Of a DNA stretch of 64,000 nt, positions 1-13,077 are shown in pieces. Under the pieces are notes generated by a model. The model saw nothing but the letters and a program-made list of their open reading frames with translations. It did not search any database and was not told the origin of the DNA. The stretch is taken from NCBI GenBank assembly GCA_035236585.1, contig CP141136.1, positions 31,332,949 to 31,396,948 of the forward strand. The letters are read 5' to 3'. Every line of letters starts with the position of its first letter. Position 1 is the first letter of the stretch. The DNA is from Warburgia ugandensis. Lineage: Eukaryota > Streptophyta > Magnoliopsida > Canellales > Canellaceae. Made by a program: the position numbers and the translations under genes.

Positions 1-159
1 GTTTGAATTTAGAATAAACTATATTTATGTTCTGATACCAGTATGTTATACCAAATAATACATGCTAATTACCTTGTTGATTATCGATTAAAAATGAAAA
101 TGAATGTTCCATGGTTGGATATGACTGCGAAGTTGAGCTAACCTCAACAAGAATGATAT
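1..159 (+). repeat. Tekay-like LTR fragment, left of solo LTR E1
   Basis: This piece aligns by eye with the reverse complement of about 30310-30420 in the Tekay LTR: both have a 'catgctaa(t/c)tac' block, then 'aaatgaatg', then 'caac(a/g)agaatg' just before the break. The same LTR resumes after 3104. It is plus-oriented, opposite to the complete Tekay element at 29737-42845, and strongly diverged. The LTR start lies outside the window. Confidence 0.6.
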
Positions 160-164
160 GATAT

Positions 165-3104
165 TGTAATGGCCAGAATTTTTAAGTCCTAAGATAAATA
201 TTTGAACTTTAGAAGTGAGATTTTATAAAGATCAAAATTGGTGGAAATATCCTCATAATTGGATTCTACTAGAAAACTAGAATCCAACGACATAAAGAAC
301 ACTAAAAATGGAGTTCATATGAGGAAGTTATGAGGCTTTGAAGTATAACGACATTTAGGTATTTAAGAGTAAAAAAAACAATGCACGGGACTATTTTGTT
401 AACGGTACACACTTCCATCTTTGCATCACCTTCCTTGTCACCACCTCACCACCTTGTCTATTTGGTCTCCTTCTACCGCGATGGCACAGCCGAGATGGGG
501 CAACACCTCCTTCATCGGCTTTAAATACCAAACTTCCCTCCCTCTCCACCCATTGCACTCACCTTCCCTTTTCCCCCTTCTTCACCTCATCTTTTGGTTA
601 CTAAAACCCTATTCACTGGCAGTCCAGTTTTTCGTCAAGCACAAACATGCGTCTACACCCACCTAATCCACCTTCTTCCCTTTTCCTTCTCTCCCTTCGG
701 CTAGTAGGTAAGTCTTCCCCTTCCTTTCTCTTTTCTTTTCCTTCTAAAACCCTCACCGGATTGGTTTTTTCGACGAGTTTTATTGGTGAACCAGATTAGA
801 TAAAGACAGTCAGCACCTAATCAAGGACAGCTTAGATGGGAGATCTGAGCCGTTCGATGAGATCAAGGGACCCCAAAACCCTAAGATCTATAAAAAAAAT
901 AGTGGATTTTTGGAAGATCTTAGGGGCTGATCGAAGGTAAGATTGATCAAACGGTCTAGATCAGATTATCTTAACCCTATCAGTACGATACCCAAGACGC
1001 CTGTCCATGATGCACAAAGGAGACACGTCGTTCTGGAGTGTCCTCATGCATGTGCTCGCATGCAGACGCTGTCATAGTTTGATCCGGACACTTTTTTGTC
1101 CTAGGAACAATGACGCACCGACCCTATTGAGGCCCAGAAATTGAATCTGGACTGTTTATTCGATTTGAAACACAAAAGTTAAGATTCAGAGGGCTATATA
1201 GTCCCGATTAATGGTCCAAAAAGTTCATTGTATTTGTCTTAACGACACGAACCTAATTATACAATAAAATTTAAGATCAAAGACCAATTTAGACTAATCA
1301 AATGTCAGAAACCATGAAATCTGAATGAATGGATCAGATCAAAGGTGATCAAATTATATTAAATGGTTAATTAGTGCTAGAAGTATATTAAATCATTTTC
1401 AATGATCAGATCATGTCAATATATTAATAACATTGATCTGAGATAGATTAAGTTTATAATTATAGATCGGACATTGAATTTGACCATCAAATCATCACAT
1501 AAACTGTAGATGAGTAATCAAATCATGTGAGGTATTGAAATTTAATCTCATTATGCCTGAATAAGTTGTAAATTGAACAATTAAATGGTAAGATTTACCT
1601 TAGACACTAAGATAGATTAAAATTGACAGAGACAGTGGTTAGAAACCCAAAATCTGATTGATGATCAATAGAGATTGAGAGATAATACTTGGATTCTTAT
1701 CCTTAAATTATATTTAGTACCCCACAAAAGATAATGAAGGAGATCCAGGATTTGAATAGAAGAAAAACACGATCTAAGTAACATCCTTGAGGTAGGTAGT
1801 CTAATACTACTAAGTTTTCAAATGCATTCCAAAATCTAAATGATTTATTTAAATCTATTTTTGTGTTTAGTATACTCTTAGAAATGATATTGAGATATGA
1901 TATTCCTATAATGAGTATGCAAACTATTCTCATGATTCATGATCTTGCTGTTGTTGCTTACATCTTCCATGGATAGTTTTATATATGCATTGCTTGCATG
2001 TTTTGAAATAAGTTGAATAAATTGCATAACCTATGATGATTGAGATTTGGATTATATGTATGTCTCTTTTTTGAGCTAATGAGCCTGGTAGGTACTCTGC
2101 TAAGAGGTTGTTAGTATGGGGTTGGCCTCCCAACCTCTAACCACCAAAGGTGGTATGTATCATTGCCCAACGTGGCACTTGTTTGTTCCTCAATTGCTGT
2201 GGTAATGGAATGACCACTAGAGGTGTTCACAGCACCCTTTTTGAGGACATATCCATATTTGTCGTAGAGGCTATGGTGGGCTGGTCTTTAGATACCAGAG
2301 ACACACTATTTCAGACAGGTCTAGTCGTGAGCATAGTGGGCCCTATGATTTCTGTTTTGATATCACTATGCACATTGCATTAAGATGGTCTTAGACAAGT
2401 ACTCGTGACTAGTCAGCTTGATGTGTTATCCAAGATACTCGCATGCATGATATCTGACGTAGGGTTGAGATTCTATTATCTGGTTTGATCGATTACTACT
2501 TTAAGAATTTAGTAATGATTGCTATTTTAAGAATTTGGTAATCTTTATATTATTGAATTATTGATTTTTATTGAAAGTTCTATTATTTGAAATGAGAGAA
2601 TGAGTTATACATAAATACCTATGTTTACACAAAAAGGAATTACATGATTATGCATGTTGCATGCTGTTTTTTCAAATTAGTATTAGATCACCTACTGAGT
2701 ATGTTAAATACTCAACAAAATATATATTATTTTTACAGATAAGCTCCTACATGATTAGGAGAAGCATCAGGAATTGTTAGTACAACGTTCAAGTGAGTGA
2801 AGATAAAGGCAAGTATGAATGTAAGTGTATAACTTATCCTTTAGACATTTATATGTAATTATTACAGTTGGGCTGTGAGCTGTGACTGGATAGATTTGGG
2901 ATGCATGTATGTTTGTTTTAGTTTTAAAAATTATGTTGTTCTCTTGGAAGTAAATGACACTCAGGGTTGTCAAAATGAATTTAAAATAAAAGATTTTTTC
3001 ACCTCATTACATTTTTATATAAAACTATTTTCAAATAGGGATCTATCATGCATTAGGAATTAGTTTTCCATTCAAAAATGCATATGAAAACTTGGGTCAT
3101 CTCA
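165..3104 (+). mobile_element. Solo LTR E1 (gypsy type, 2.94 kb)
   Basis: It starts TGTAATGGCC and ends GGGTCATCTCA, flanked by GATAT (160-164) and AATAT (3105-3109), a 5-bp target duplication with one mismatch. It is homologous in reverse to the solo LTRs at 13078-15646 and 38376-41031. Shared blocks include the 'gattctact...aatccaacg' segment near 255-290, the 'cctactgagtat' segment near 2690, the 'acagttgggctgtgagctgtgactg' block near 2866 and the terminal 'gaaaacttgggtcatctca'. The middle part (about 1200-1560) rather resembles the F-type LTRs. No internal retroelement domain follows, so it is a recombination-derived solo LTR. It carries no gene; small open frames in it are not supported. 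Confidence 0.8.
518..530 (+). promoter_or_regulatory. TATA-like core of LTR E1
   Basis: The sequence TTTAAATACC lies about 355 bp inside the LTR, at a position matching the TATAAATAG box of E2 at about 370 bp. It is followed by a pyrimidine-rich stretch, as expected downstream of an LTR transcription start. Orientation supports plus-strand transcription. Activity is inferred only. Confidence 0.4.
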
Positions 3105-3260
3105 AATATGCATGGGTTTAGTTCTTTTTCCTTACCAGGCTTCACAACTCACATTGTTATTTTTCAGGTACCAGTCAAGATGACAAAGGGAAGGCTCTTG
3201 GATGAACATAATCATATATACTCTTGGACTTGAGGACTTTATCCGTCTAAGTGAAAGCTG
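3105..3260 (+). repeat. Tekay-like LTR fragment, right of E1
   Basis: Continues the LTR broken at 159. It matches the reverse complement of about 30150-30300: 'atgcatgggtttagttcttttt', a degenerate 'ggcttc.caactcac', then 'ttttcaggtaccagtca'. Similarity fades after about 3260, where another repeat (P1) begins. Confidence 0.6.
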
Positions 3261-3299
3261 ATATTTGTCTTTGGTGCAATTCATCAAGAAGTCTAGTTA

Positions 3300-4200
3300 T
3301 GATAAATTATAAGTGCACTAGGACATTTGTTAACACAAAAAGAATATAGGATGTTTGACATGGAACCTCCTCTCTTATGAAACTAGATATTCAATACAGA
3401 TCATATACTAAATGAACATGGAAACACATGGCCTTGGTGATATTTGATAAAATGTTTATCAAATTGATTTTGTTTTATGTAATAAAAACAATATATTTTT
3501 TTATGTAAAATTTTGTAAATTTTTTTTGAAGATCCTTTAAGAATATTTAGTTGTACTAATGGGGCAACATGTCCATACACTCCATATATGTGTCATATGT
3601 GAACATGGAATAGTAGGACGTACTATGGTAAATAGTTCACAAGGGCATCTATGTAATTTGTCTTTTTATGTGGGCCTCACTTGGCTATTAGTAGTGGATT
3701 CGCTTGATGCCTCATCATCTCTTTAGATGATAGAAAATGCCCCTTAGTGGAATTGGGATAGTTTTTATTTAATTAGGAGAGAATTTCTTAAAGCTATAGA
3801 AACACCATTTAGGTCACACCAATTGAATTAGTTGGAATTTAACTAGGATTGGAAGTTTCTACTTGAGAAGGCCTAGAAAAGCTCTCCTTTATATAAGTAA
3901 GACTTTAGAGGGCAGAAGATATGGAAAAATTCCCCTAGTTGTCCTATCTAATTGGAAATAAAATCCAATGAATCTCTTCTTCTCCCTAGTTTGCAAAAGT
4001 TGGAGCTACCTTCAAGAGAAGAAAAAGATGCATACCAATGTGACTTCGTAGGTAGCAACAAAGTAACTAAAGGAATGCAATTTCAATCTAATAATGTACT
4101 TCTCTAATGGTTAATGTTAAATAAAAGTGTTAATCACATGATTCAAGTTTGACATAAACTAGATTTTTTAGTTCTACTTCCAATTTGAGAAGAGTTTTTT
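3300..4200 (+). repeat. Unclassified LTR-like repeat, copy P1
   Basis: One of three copies of a repeat family (P2 about 4200-5300 minus, P3 about 9600-10565 minus). Shared landmarks in order are 'aggatgt.tgacatgg.acc', a 'gatttttgaa' block, 'tgtccacac.cc.tat', a 'ggtcacacca' block and a TATA-like TTTATATAAG at 3888-3897. The order and the TATA box suggest an LTR or a non-autonomous LTR element, but I see no clean TG...CA ends, PBS or coding sequence. Boundaries are approximate. Confidence 0.5.
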
Positions 4201-5300
4201 GACCTTTCGCAAGTAATTCAGCATGAATTACAAAGAAAATGACTCACACAATCTCCTAAATCTATCCACAACGAAAGGAAAAATGACAACTGAAACATAT
4301 GATCAAGCATATTCCAAGGGATATGTTGAACATTAGTGACCAATTGTACTAGACTTTATTAGAGAGAAAGAACGCACATTGAGAGAAAATAAGAAAATCA
4401 AAGGATATTCAAGTGAGATGTTGAGTTGTTCATAACCAATTGCATTGGACATTATTGGAGAGAAAGAAAGCACATTGAGAGAGAAATAAGAAAATTAAGG
4501 GATATTTAAGGGTGATGTTGAGTTGTTTGTAAACAATTGCGCTAGATGTTATTAGAGAGAAAGAAGAAGAAAAAGCCTTAGAGGTGGCTGCTAATATTGA
4601 TATTTGAATGCCTTAGAAAGGGAGAAAGTTCTAAAGAGATATTCACTTGAGGTGGGTAGTTTTCACTCCTTTAAAGTGAAACTTACAAAGAAGAGAGAAA
4701 GCCCTAGTCTCTCCCAAGTTGGAAATTTAACTCCTAGTCCAACTTTAACAAGTTGTTTTGGTGTGACCTTCTAGGCACTTTCCTAAAAAAGTATCTCTTT
4801 AGGTTTGCAACTAGGAAACGCTTTCTTAATTTGATAAAAAAAACACTCTCAATCCATGTGGGATTTTGTAGTGACCAAGGATATTATGTAGCATCTAGCA
4901 TATCTGCCTATTGATAACGACATTCTACTCACATAAGAAGACAGTGAAATTGCACTAATTACCCCTATGAACTATTTGACATAGTACTCTTACACCATTC
5001 GTATTCACATATGGAACTTATATAGGGCATGTGGACACATTTTCCCTTAGGCATATTATTTAAGTACTTCTAAGTAAAATGGCCCCATTCTAAGATGAAC
5101 TTCAAAAATCTTTTCAAAACTGATTTGTAAATGCTTTAGTTAATACATATAATAAAAGCACATAAATAAACTTTTTATCCATCACCATCAAGGTTTGTGT
5201 TTCTCAAGCTCATTTATTACATGGTCTCTTACTGAATGTCTTTCCTCATAAAGGAGTGGGTCCCATGTTGGACATCCTACTTTCCTTATGAACTTAGTAG
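4200..5300 (-). repeat. Unclassified LTR-like repeat, copy P2 (inverted to P1)
   Basis: The reverse complement of this block shows the P1 landmarks in the same order: 'ggatgtccaacatgggacc' near 5265, 'tgtccacatgccctatata' near 5030, and 'ggtcacaccaaaacaac' near 4765. It lies head to head with P1, forming an imperfect inverted repeat of about 0.9 kb per arm. The leader region holds a 97-bp tandem duplication. No coding sequence is recognised. Confidence 0.5.
4320..4570. repeat. 97-bp imperfect tandem repeat, about 2.6 copies
   Basis: Repeats begin at 4320, 4417 and 4514 with 'gat(.)gttga', each followed by 'caattg', 'ctaga..ttatt.gagagaaag', 'gcacattgagag' and 'aagaaaat.aa'. The third copy is cut short at about 4570. 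It lies within P2. Confidence 0.75.
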
Positions 5301-5539
5301 TTATCCTATTGCACCTAGAATCAATCCCAATTGAATATCTTCATGTAATGTGCATATGACAAGTACCACGTTTTACTTGGAAATATAGATTCCTTAAGTC
5401 TAAGGGTATTTATAGCTATGTTCATCTAGTAACACTTCCTTTATAAATAGTGTTCACCAAGTGTTAGTACTTGGATTTTTAAGCACAACATTATTTGAAA
5501 AATCATTTTCTAATGTAAGATTGATCCCTACTTTAAAAG

Positions 5540-8170
5540 CAAGTTTACAAAAACAAGTAGTAGAAGAATCTTATTCTTGAAATTCATTTTTTCAAAAACA
5601 TTAAGTGTCATTTCTTTTGAAAATTAAGAACTTAGCGGTGAAATGCCTACTCATGTCTATCGAAAATCTACTAGAGTTTTCTTTGTTGCTCAGACATTGC
5701 ACACTTAGCACATGCGATGCGAATCACTTGATAAACACTTGTTTTCATAATAAAATACATATGGAGACTCAATCTCCTTTTCATTCACATTCAAATAAAT
5801 TAATTCCCCAAGATTGTCACTCACAATGATTACTAATGTAATAAAAATATAACATCTTTAGCATCTCATGCCTAAATAAATCATAGTCAAATATGAATTT
5901 AACAGATACTTCAAAATTAAACATTTCCTCACATTTATCTATAACTTGATATCTCTATAGATTCTTACTCCTCCCTTTCAACCTCTACTCAGCTTCCTTG
6001 CCTTTGCGTTCATCTATAGTGTCATTGTAGGTTGAGTATATAACAATATCAAAATAGATAATCTAGTACTACAAACTTAGAATACATTAGCATACAACAT
6101 ACATGATCTGAAGATAGGTTTTCTAACAATTAAATCCACATGACTATCTTACTTTTGTCGTACCATGCAAATGCATCACAAGCATTCATATGCATTTCTC
6201 TATCTCTAGTCATATAAGAGAACAATCAAACTTGACAATTCAAGTAACATGAGATATATCAAATCTTAAAGTAGTAATTGATTAAACCATGATGTTGGCA
6301 ATCTCAAATCAACAACAACATCATTGTGTGCATCAGCACCTCGACAAGTATGTATGCCGATTGGTCATGAGTACTCATCTAAATGACCATTTCGATTTGT
6401 CTTACATAAAACAGTCTTGTAACTTACTTGAAGTAAAAATAAAAATCTTGTGGAACTCCCTATGCTCACGATCAACTCATTGAGTCATACACTTTTTGAT
6501 ATATGAGCAAGACTTTTACCACATACTAATAGGACCTATGGCTACTCTCGAAAGAGTGTCGCGATCACCTGTAGTGGTTCATACCACCATTCAAGAAAGT
6601 ATCTCTTTTAGGTGTTGAATACCTTGCCACCCTTGATGATCAAAAGCCGGGAAGCCAATCCATACATCATCTTAGTATAGTGCCCATTAGGCTCACTAGC
6701 CTATACAAATATACATCAAGGTATTACTACACCCTACCTATCTCGTCTCAAATCCCATCATATCATATGACACGTAAATCATGCAAAAATGTATTTCTGA
6801 AACTCACTTCAAAATAATGAGTTTTTAAAACATCATCTTTCTTTCAAAACTCAACCCACGTAGTGTCTCATTCAAAATCAAATTCTTGCCTTTTTGTCAA
6901 GCACATGAGATTTATCAACACATTTTGTAAATCATCTTTTCTAAAAAATTGCAGTTAAAATACAAAACTATATATCACAGGATGTAAAACTGATCTATGT
7001 ATAATCTCAAATCAAATTATACATCATGAAGCCATATCAATTTTAAAAGATATTCTAGAACAATGGCATACTTTAAAATCAAATATCACATATGATATAA
7101 CAGAAGCATCATTTCCATGAAAATCACTGTATACTTAAATTGTATGCTCGCCAATCAAATAAACAATATAAATCAACTATCTACAAACACGAAATGAAAT
7201 AATTATAAAATAGTTTTCCATAGTTTGTACTTCATTTGAAACTTAGTAGTACCAAACCACCTGCATCTTGAGGTGAATTATTAATTCTACTAGCATTTTT
7301 TCTTAGCTTTTTACACTCAAATCATTAGCCAAATACAAGTCCAATTGTGGTCCAAATTTAGATAGCACATCAAGATATAATTTTAATATAAATTCTAAAT
7401 CATACTACTTATATTTTGGTTTGCACATCTCATTTTTTATTGTGCCTCATAATTCATATATAATTGACGTAAACTAGAATCATCAGCACAAATTATTAAT
7501 TTGATAGTGATTTAATGGTCTCAATTATTCGATGAATGTGGAATTGTCAAATGAACTATAATTTATCACTGATTTGTGGTCTAGATCTTCTGAGATCATC
7601 CTCAGATCAAGATTGGCCAAAGATCATTTTTCTGTTATCGATCAATGAACAACATCATGTGGGCTTGACAATTCAATTTGCTAATCTAATTTTTGAGCCA
7701 TGTATTGATGATTGAATCATCAATCAATTACTGGAGTTTTAGATCTGCATCATTTGTTGGTGATCAATGGTCCATATCAATGTGCGTATCCCTAGAATCA
7801 TTGATTCGTGCAAGAGAGGCTACTGTTTTATCGATCAACACCTTTAACCATGGATTGATGCTTTGGTCCACTATTTGGACAGTCAAATATGTGGTTAGTG
7901 CATCATAGGCCATAGATGGTGGTTGGATCAATGTCTTTTTTACCATCTAACAGCAATTACTTAGTTAATCATGCAAATCCGAATTACTAAGCATCTAGAT
8001 CTGGTCTTTTTATCATTGATTGATGTGTAACATTCATAGAAAATTCAGATCTAGCCATCCAAGGGTAGATCAACAATCGGTAGTATGAAAATCCATCAAT
8101 CTACCTCTCTTAGACACTAGATTTACATTTTTCATCTTAAAATCCAACACATCACAGTAAAAACTATAGA
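5540..8170 (-). repeat. Decayed Tekay-like LTR
   Basis: Same orientation as the complete Tekay element. Around 5690-5800 it shares the order 'cagac.t.gca', 'cgcatg/catgcgatgcg', 'tcac(t/c)tgata.acac', then 'ggagactcaatctcc' with 29970-30060. About 6500-6730 holds the 'tagtggttcataccacc...cattaggctcactagcc' block also found in the E LTRs. The 'gatctagatc/atcaatggtc' rich stretch at 7560-8100 corresponds to 31600-32000. Strongly diverged, no clean ends and no coding potential. Many short open frames here are chance. Confidence 0.45.
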
Positions 8171-9599
<1,429 letters not shown>

Positions 9600-9600
<1 letters not shown>

Positions 9601-10565
9601 ATCATCAAGATCATGTCCGTTGTATGAAACTCTTTCATACACCTTAGCATATGTTTAAGGTCCCTTCCTAAGATGACCTAAATGTTAAATTATTTGCAGA
9701 AGATTGATAACTTCTCTCAATTTATAATTAGAACTCAAGATCTAGTTCATGATCATGTGTTTTAGAACTTTTTAAACTTGAATATATTAGAAGCGCACTT
9801 TGTTAAGATTGAAAATATAATCTCTCTAGTATGCCTACCACTTGTCAAAATGTTGCACTTCAAGACTTCTTCTTCTTCTTCTCTTGGAGGTATATCCAAG
9901 TTTCAACTTTTGAGAATCAAAGAGAGGAAGAGAGTCCTAAGGATTTTCTTAAAAAGGGAGTCATATTAAGATTGGGTGGGGGGGATTTTTCTCAAGGTCT
10001 TACCCTCTCTTTCTTTTTACAGTTTGATTATATAAAGAGAGTTCAACCTAGTTTGACTCCAACTAGTTATTTAGGTGTAACCTTCTAAATATGGTATCTC
10101 TCTAGCTTTCCTATTAGGAACCACTTTCCTAATTTGATTAGAACTCTCTAAATTCATATGAGGCATTTTTTAACTTTCAGAGATGGTGTGACATTAAGGA
10201 AATCTACCCACAATAACCACATATGGCCCACATTAGAAAATTGATTACCTAGGTACTGTAATGAGTAAGTTATTGTTATATTTGTAGGAATAAATTACTA
10301 TTATACCTTGCACTCAACTATATTCATGTGTAACACCTACACGGGGTGTGTGGACCCACTTGCCTTTAGGCTTGTCACATTTGTATAATTAAGTACAATG
10401 GGCTCCATGATAAATGAACTTTAAATAATTTTCAAAAATCCTTTTGAAAATATCTTATTTTAAATGTATATATATATAAAACCAATTTCACAAATATTTT
10501 ATCAAAGATCACCAAGTCTAGGATTTTTTCAAGTTCATTTATTAGATGGCCTGCATTGAATATCC
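9600..10565 (-). repeat. Unclassified LTR-like repeat, copy P3
   Basis: In reverse complement it shows 'tctttgataaaatatttgtgaaattgg', 'gatttttgaaa', 'gtgggtccacacacccc', 'aggttacacc' and a TATA-like CTTTATATAATC near 10030, matching P1 and P2 in order. It abuts or interrupts the first bases of the 3' LTR of element A at 10566-10588. Left limit approximate. Confidence 0.5.
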
Positions 10566-10588
10566 TTCTCTCCAAATGGACTAAAATT
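10566..10588 (-). repeat. Start of the 3' LTR of element A
   Basis: Minus strand reads TGTTAAGTGTTCAATTTTAG and on, identical to the outer end of the 5' LTR at 21718 and preceded by purine-rich TTGGGAGGTA as a candidate polypurine tract. Similarity to the 5' LTR stops after about 23 bp, where P3 begins, so the LTR is cut or interrupted. Confidence 0.6.
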
Positions 10589-10599
10589 GAACACTTAAC

Positions 10600-12720
10600 A
10601 TACCTCCCAATTAGCATTTTGTTAGTCTCGAGCAAAACATGCGAAAAACCAAATTTCAAAAATTATGTTTAAGTCAACTCTTCTTTTCCTCAAAGAATTA
10701 TCTTCAATAAATCATCAACTTTAGCATACTAATAAAAATGATTGTAGAATTCAAAACCCTACCCATATGCTAAAGATATTTCAATTAAGCTTAGATCTCA
10801 AAATGAGTGTGAGGGTGTACTGTCTACACATAGAATAATCTTTTATCTCTAAGTAGACTTCTAACTTTTGAACTCCATCTGAAATATGTTTTGACCTCAA
10901 TCCTCTCTAATAGACATACACTTAGAAATAGAATCTCTCAGAGAGATGGTTCATATCATATCTCTCTTTTAAATATGTGAGCAGAGTCAATAAAAACAAA
11001 TTTATCTCACATATACTCATAAAGAATGGGAGGTACTAAGGAATTTGATTGTTGATCCCTTTAGAATGGATGTCATTACCTTTGAACATTTAGAAATACT
11101 ACTCTTTTAGATCCTATCCATTCATTTCCTCCTTAAGACTATATTTCTCTTAGAATCAATAGGTCTTTGACTAGGATGAATGTAGGCTTAGGATAGGGCA
11201 CCAAAGAAAGGGTATAAGGGTATTCAAAATTTCTTCAAAAAAATAAGTAGAGGTTTTCTATTAAAGTTGAAAATTATTCATTTTCTTTGCTTTCTACTGA
11301 AGTGGATATTTCTTTTTCCACTTTTCTTTTGCATTCTTCAAACTCTTCTTCTTCTTCTTTTCTTTTTTTAGGCTCTTTTATTTGTTTTCAACCTTTTGAA
11401 TCACTTTTGAAGAAGATTTCTTTTTTCTTGATATCCACTTTTCTACTTTCATTGCAACTAAAAGGTATTTCTTCATTTATCTCTAACTTATCTTTTGAAA
11501 GAAAATGGGTAATGGATAATTTATATTGGGGTCGATATGGGTAAAGGGTAATTTGGGTGATAAGAGAAATGGCTTATATAAAAGGCTCAAGTTGGCTGAC
11601 TAGCGGTAAAAACTACTTTTGGGTAGGTTTTATGTCTCTAGGTTAACAACAAGGATGGCCTAAATCATTTTCTAAGTTTCCTATAATCCATCAGATTCAA
11701 TAAACTTTTAGAATTTTAAATGTAAAATAATTCAGGTAATTAGCCAAATTTAAGAGTTGATGGGATCAATTTTCTTTAAGCACACTGAAGAAAATTAGGA
11801 ACATTTGTAACCTCTCAAAAAGAATAAATGGCTCTAAAACTCACTTAGGTTATATGTCTCCACTGAATTTCTTCAGGATTTTTAAGTTATAGCTACTTAT
11901 TAATCTAAACTATCCATATACAACTGTGTGCACAGATGTGATCTGAGACTTTGCTTTCATAGAATACTTTAGAAAATGAGTAAAATGATGAATTAATCAT
12001 GTTCAATTCCATTAATAGGTCAAAGTTATCTCGATTATACTTAAAAAAATTCAATTCTCATCATAGTGTAAGAATTGACTTTAAAAAATTTCAAAAAATT
12101 TCTCTATGTTTTTTTTTTTTTGAAAAATCAAGGAAATCACCTAAAAACCTAAAATAAAAAAACTAGAATTTGTTAGAATTCTACACCCTGCAACCTGACA
12201 GAAACATTGTCCTCAATGTTTAAAAAGTAGGACCTAAAATGAATATGGTTGATATAGAAAACATCAAAAAGGAAAAACTCTGGGTTGCCTCCCAGTGAGT
12301 GCTAAGTTTAACATCTTCAACTAGATATATCCTAATGTGCCCTAATCTAGACTTCAATGACACTAAGTTTTCCTAATCCTAACAATGAAATGGCAGGATT
12401 TCTCACGCCACTTCAGAATCTCACGATAGTCAATATTTTTCCTCCACCATGAAATTCTTGGTGATGGTAGCATTATAGCACAGTTAACTACCGAGATTGT
12501 AAATTGAGTGGGACCATTCTAATGATTTCTCATCTTCAAAACTTCATGGTAATCAATATAATTCCTCCACCTAGAAAATTTAGGTGGTGGTATTATTATG
12601 ACAATGTCAAGTGCCATGAATTTGAATTCTGTTGAACCAAATGGAAATGGATGGTTCTTCTTTTCCCTTATATTGTTGAAATTGGGGTATAAACTAACTA
12701 TGCCCTACCCAAAAAGGTTA
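10600..12720 (-). other. 3' noncoding region of Athila/Tat-like element A
   Basis: About 10720-11560 is homologous to 43000-43860 in element C (for example 'actttagcat.ctaataaaaatga...caaaa.cctac.c.tatgctaaag'). Near 12284-12320 the minus strand carries the 'gttaaacttagcactcactgggaggcaaccc' block, and at 12201-12220 'aacattgaggacaatgttt'. Both are hallmarks just downstream of integrase in Athila/Tat plant elements. No env-like open frame remains. Confidence 0.65.
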
Positions 12721-12723
12721 TTC

Positions 12724-13077
12724 TTATATTAATAGAGGAGGGAACATGGTTTTGCTTAAATCATGAGTATCTTCTCGTGTATACCCTAGAGTTGGATGAC
12801 GTATGACTAGTACATCACTAGACTCTTTAGCCTTTTGTGTTATTGGCACAGGTAAGATTTCAGGTGGGCCTAATTTCTTATCTAATGGTTGTTCAGTTAA
12901 AGTCTGTAAGTCCCAATATGGTACATCTTCTACATTACAAGGCTCAATTAGGATAGTAGGCTTTGCAAGGGATTCTACTAATGATGGGAGGGGAATGGAC
13001 TCACTTGATGGAAGTTCCTCAAAATGAGGTTTCCATTTTTCTATATCCATGATAGGAATAGATTCAAGGAGGGCATT
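12724..13077 (-). pseudogene. gag-pol linker of element A (between protease and RT)
   Basis: The minus-strand frame contains KWKPHFEELP followed by ESIPLPSLVE and later PPEILPVP. This matches the 'WKP.FE.LP..ES.PLPS' linker that lies between protease and RT in Athila/Tat elements. The frame opens inside solo LTR E2 and is not a natural start. The upstream part of the same protein resumes at 15652 on the other side of E2. Downstream the frame stops and the RT is absent. It is a broken part of one polyprotein, not a separate gene. Confidence 0.7.
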
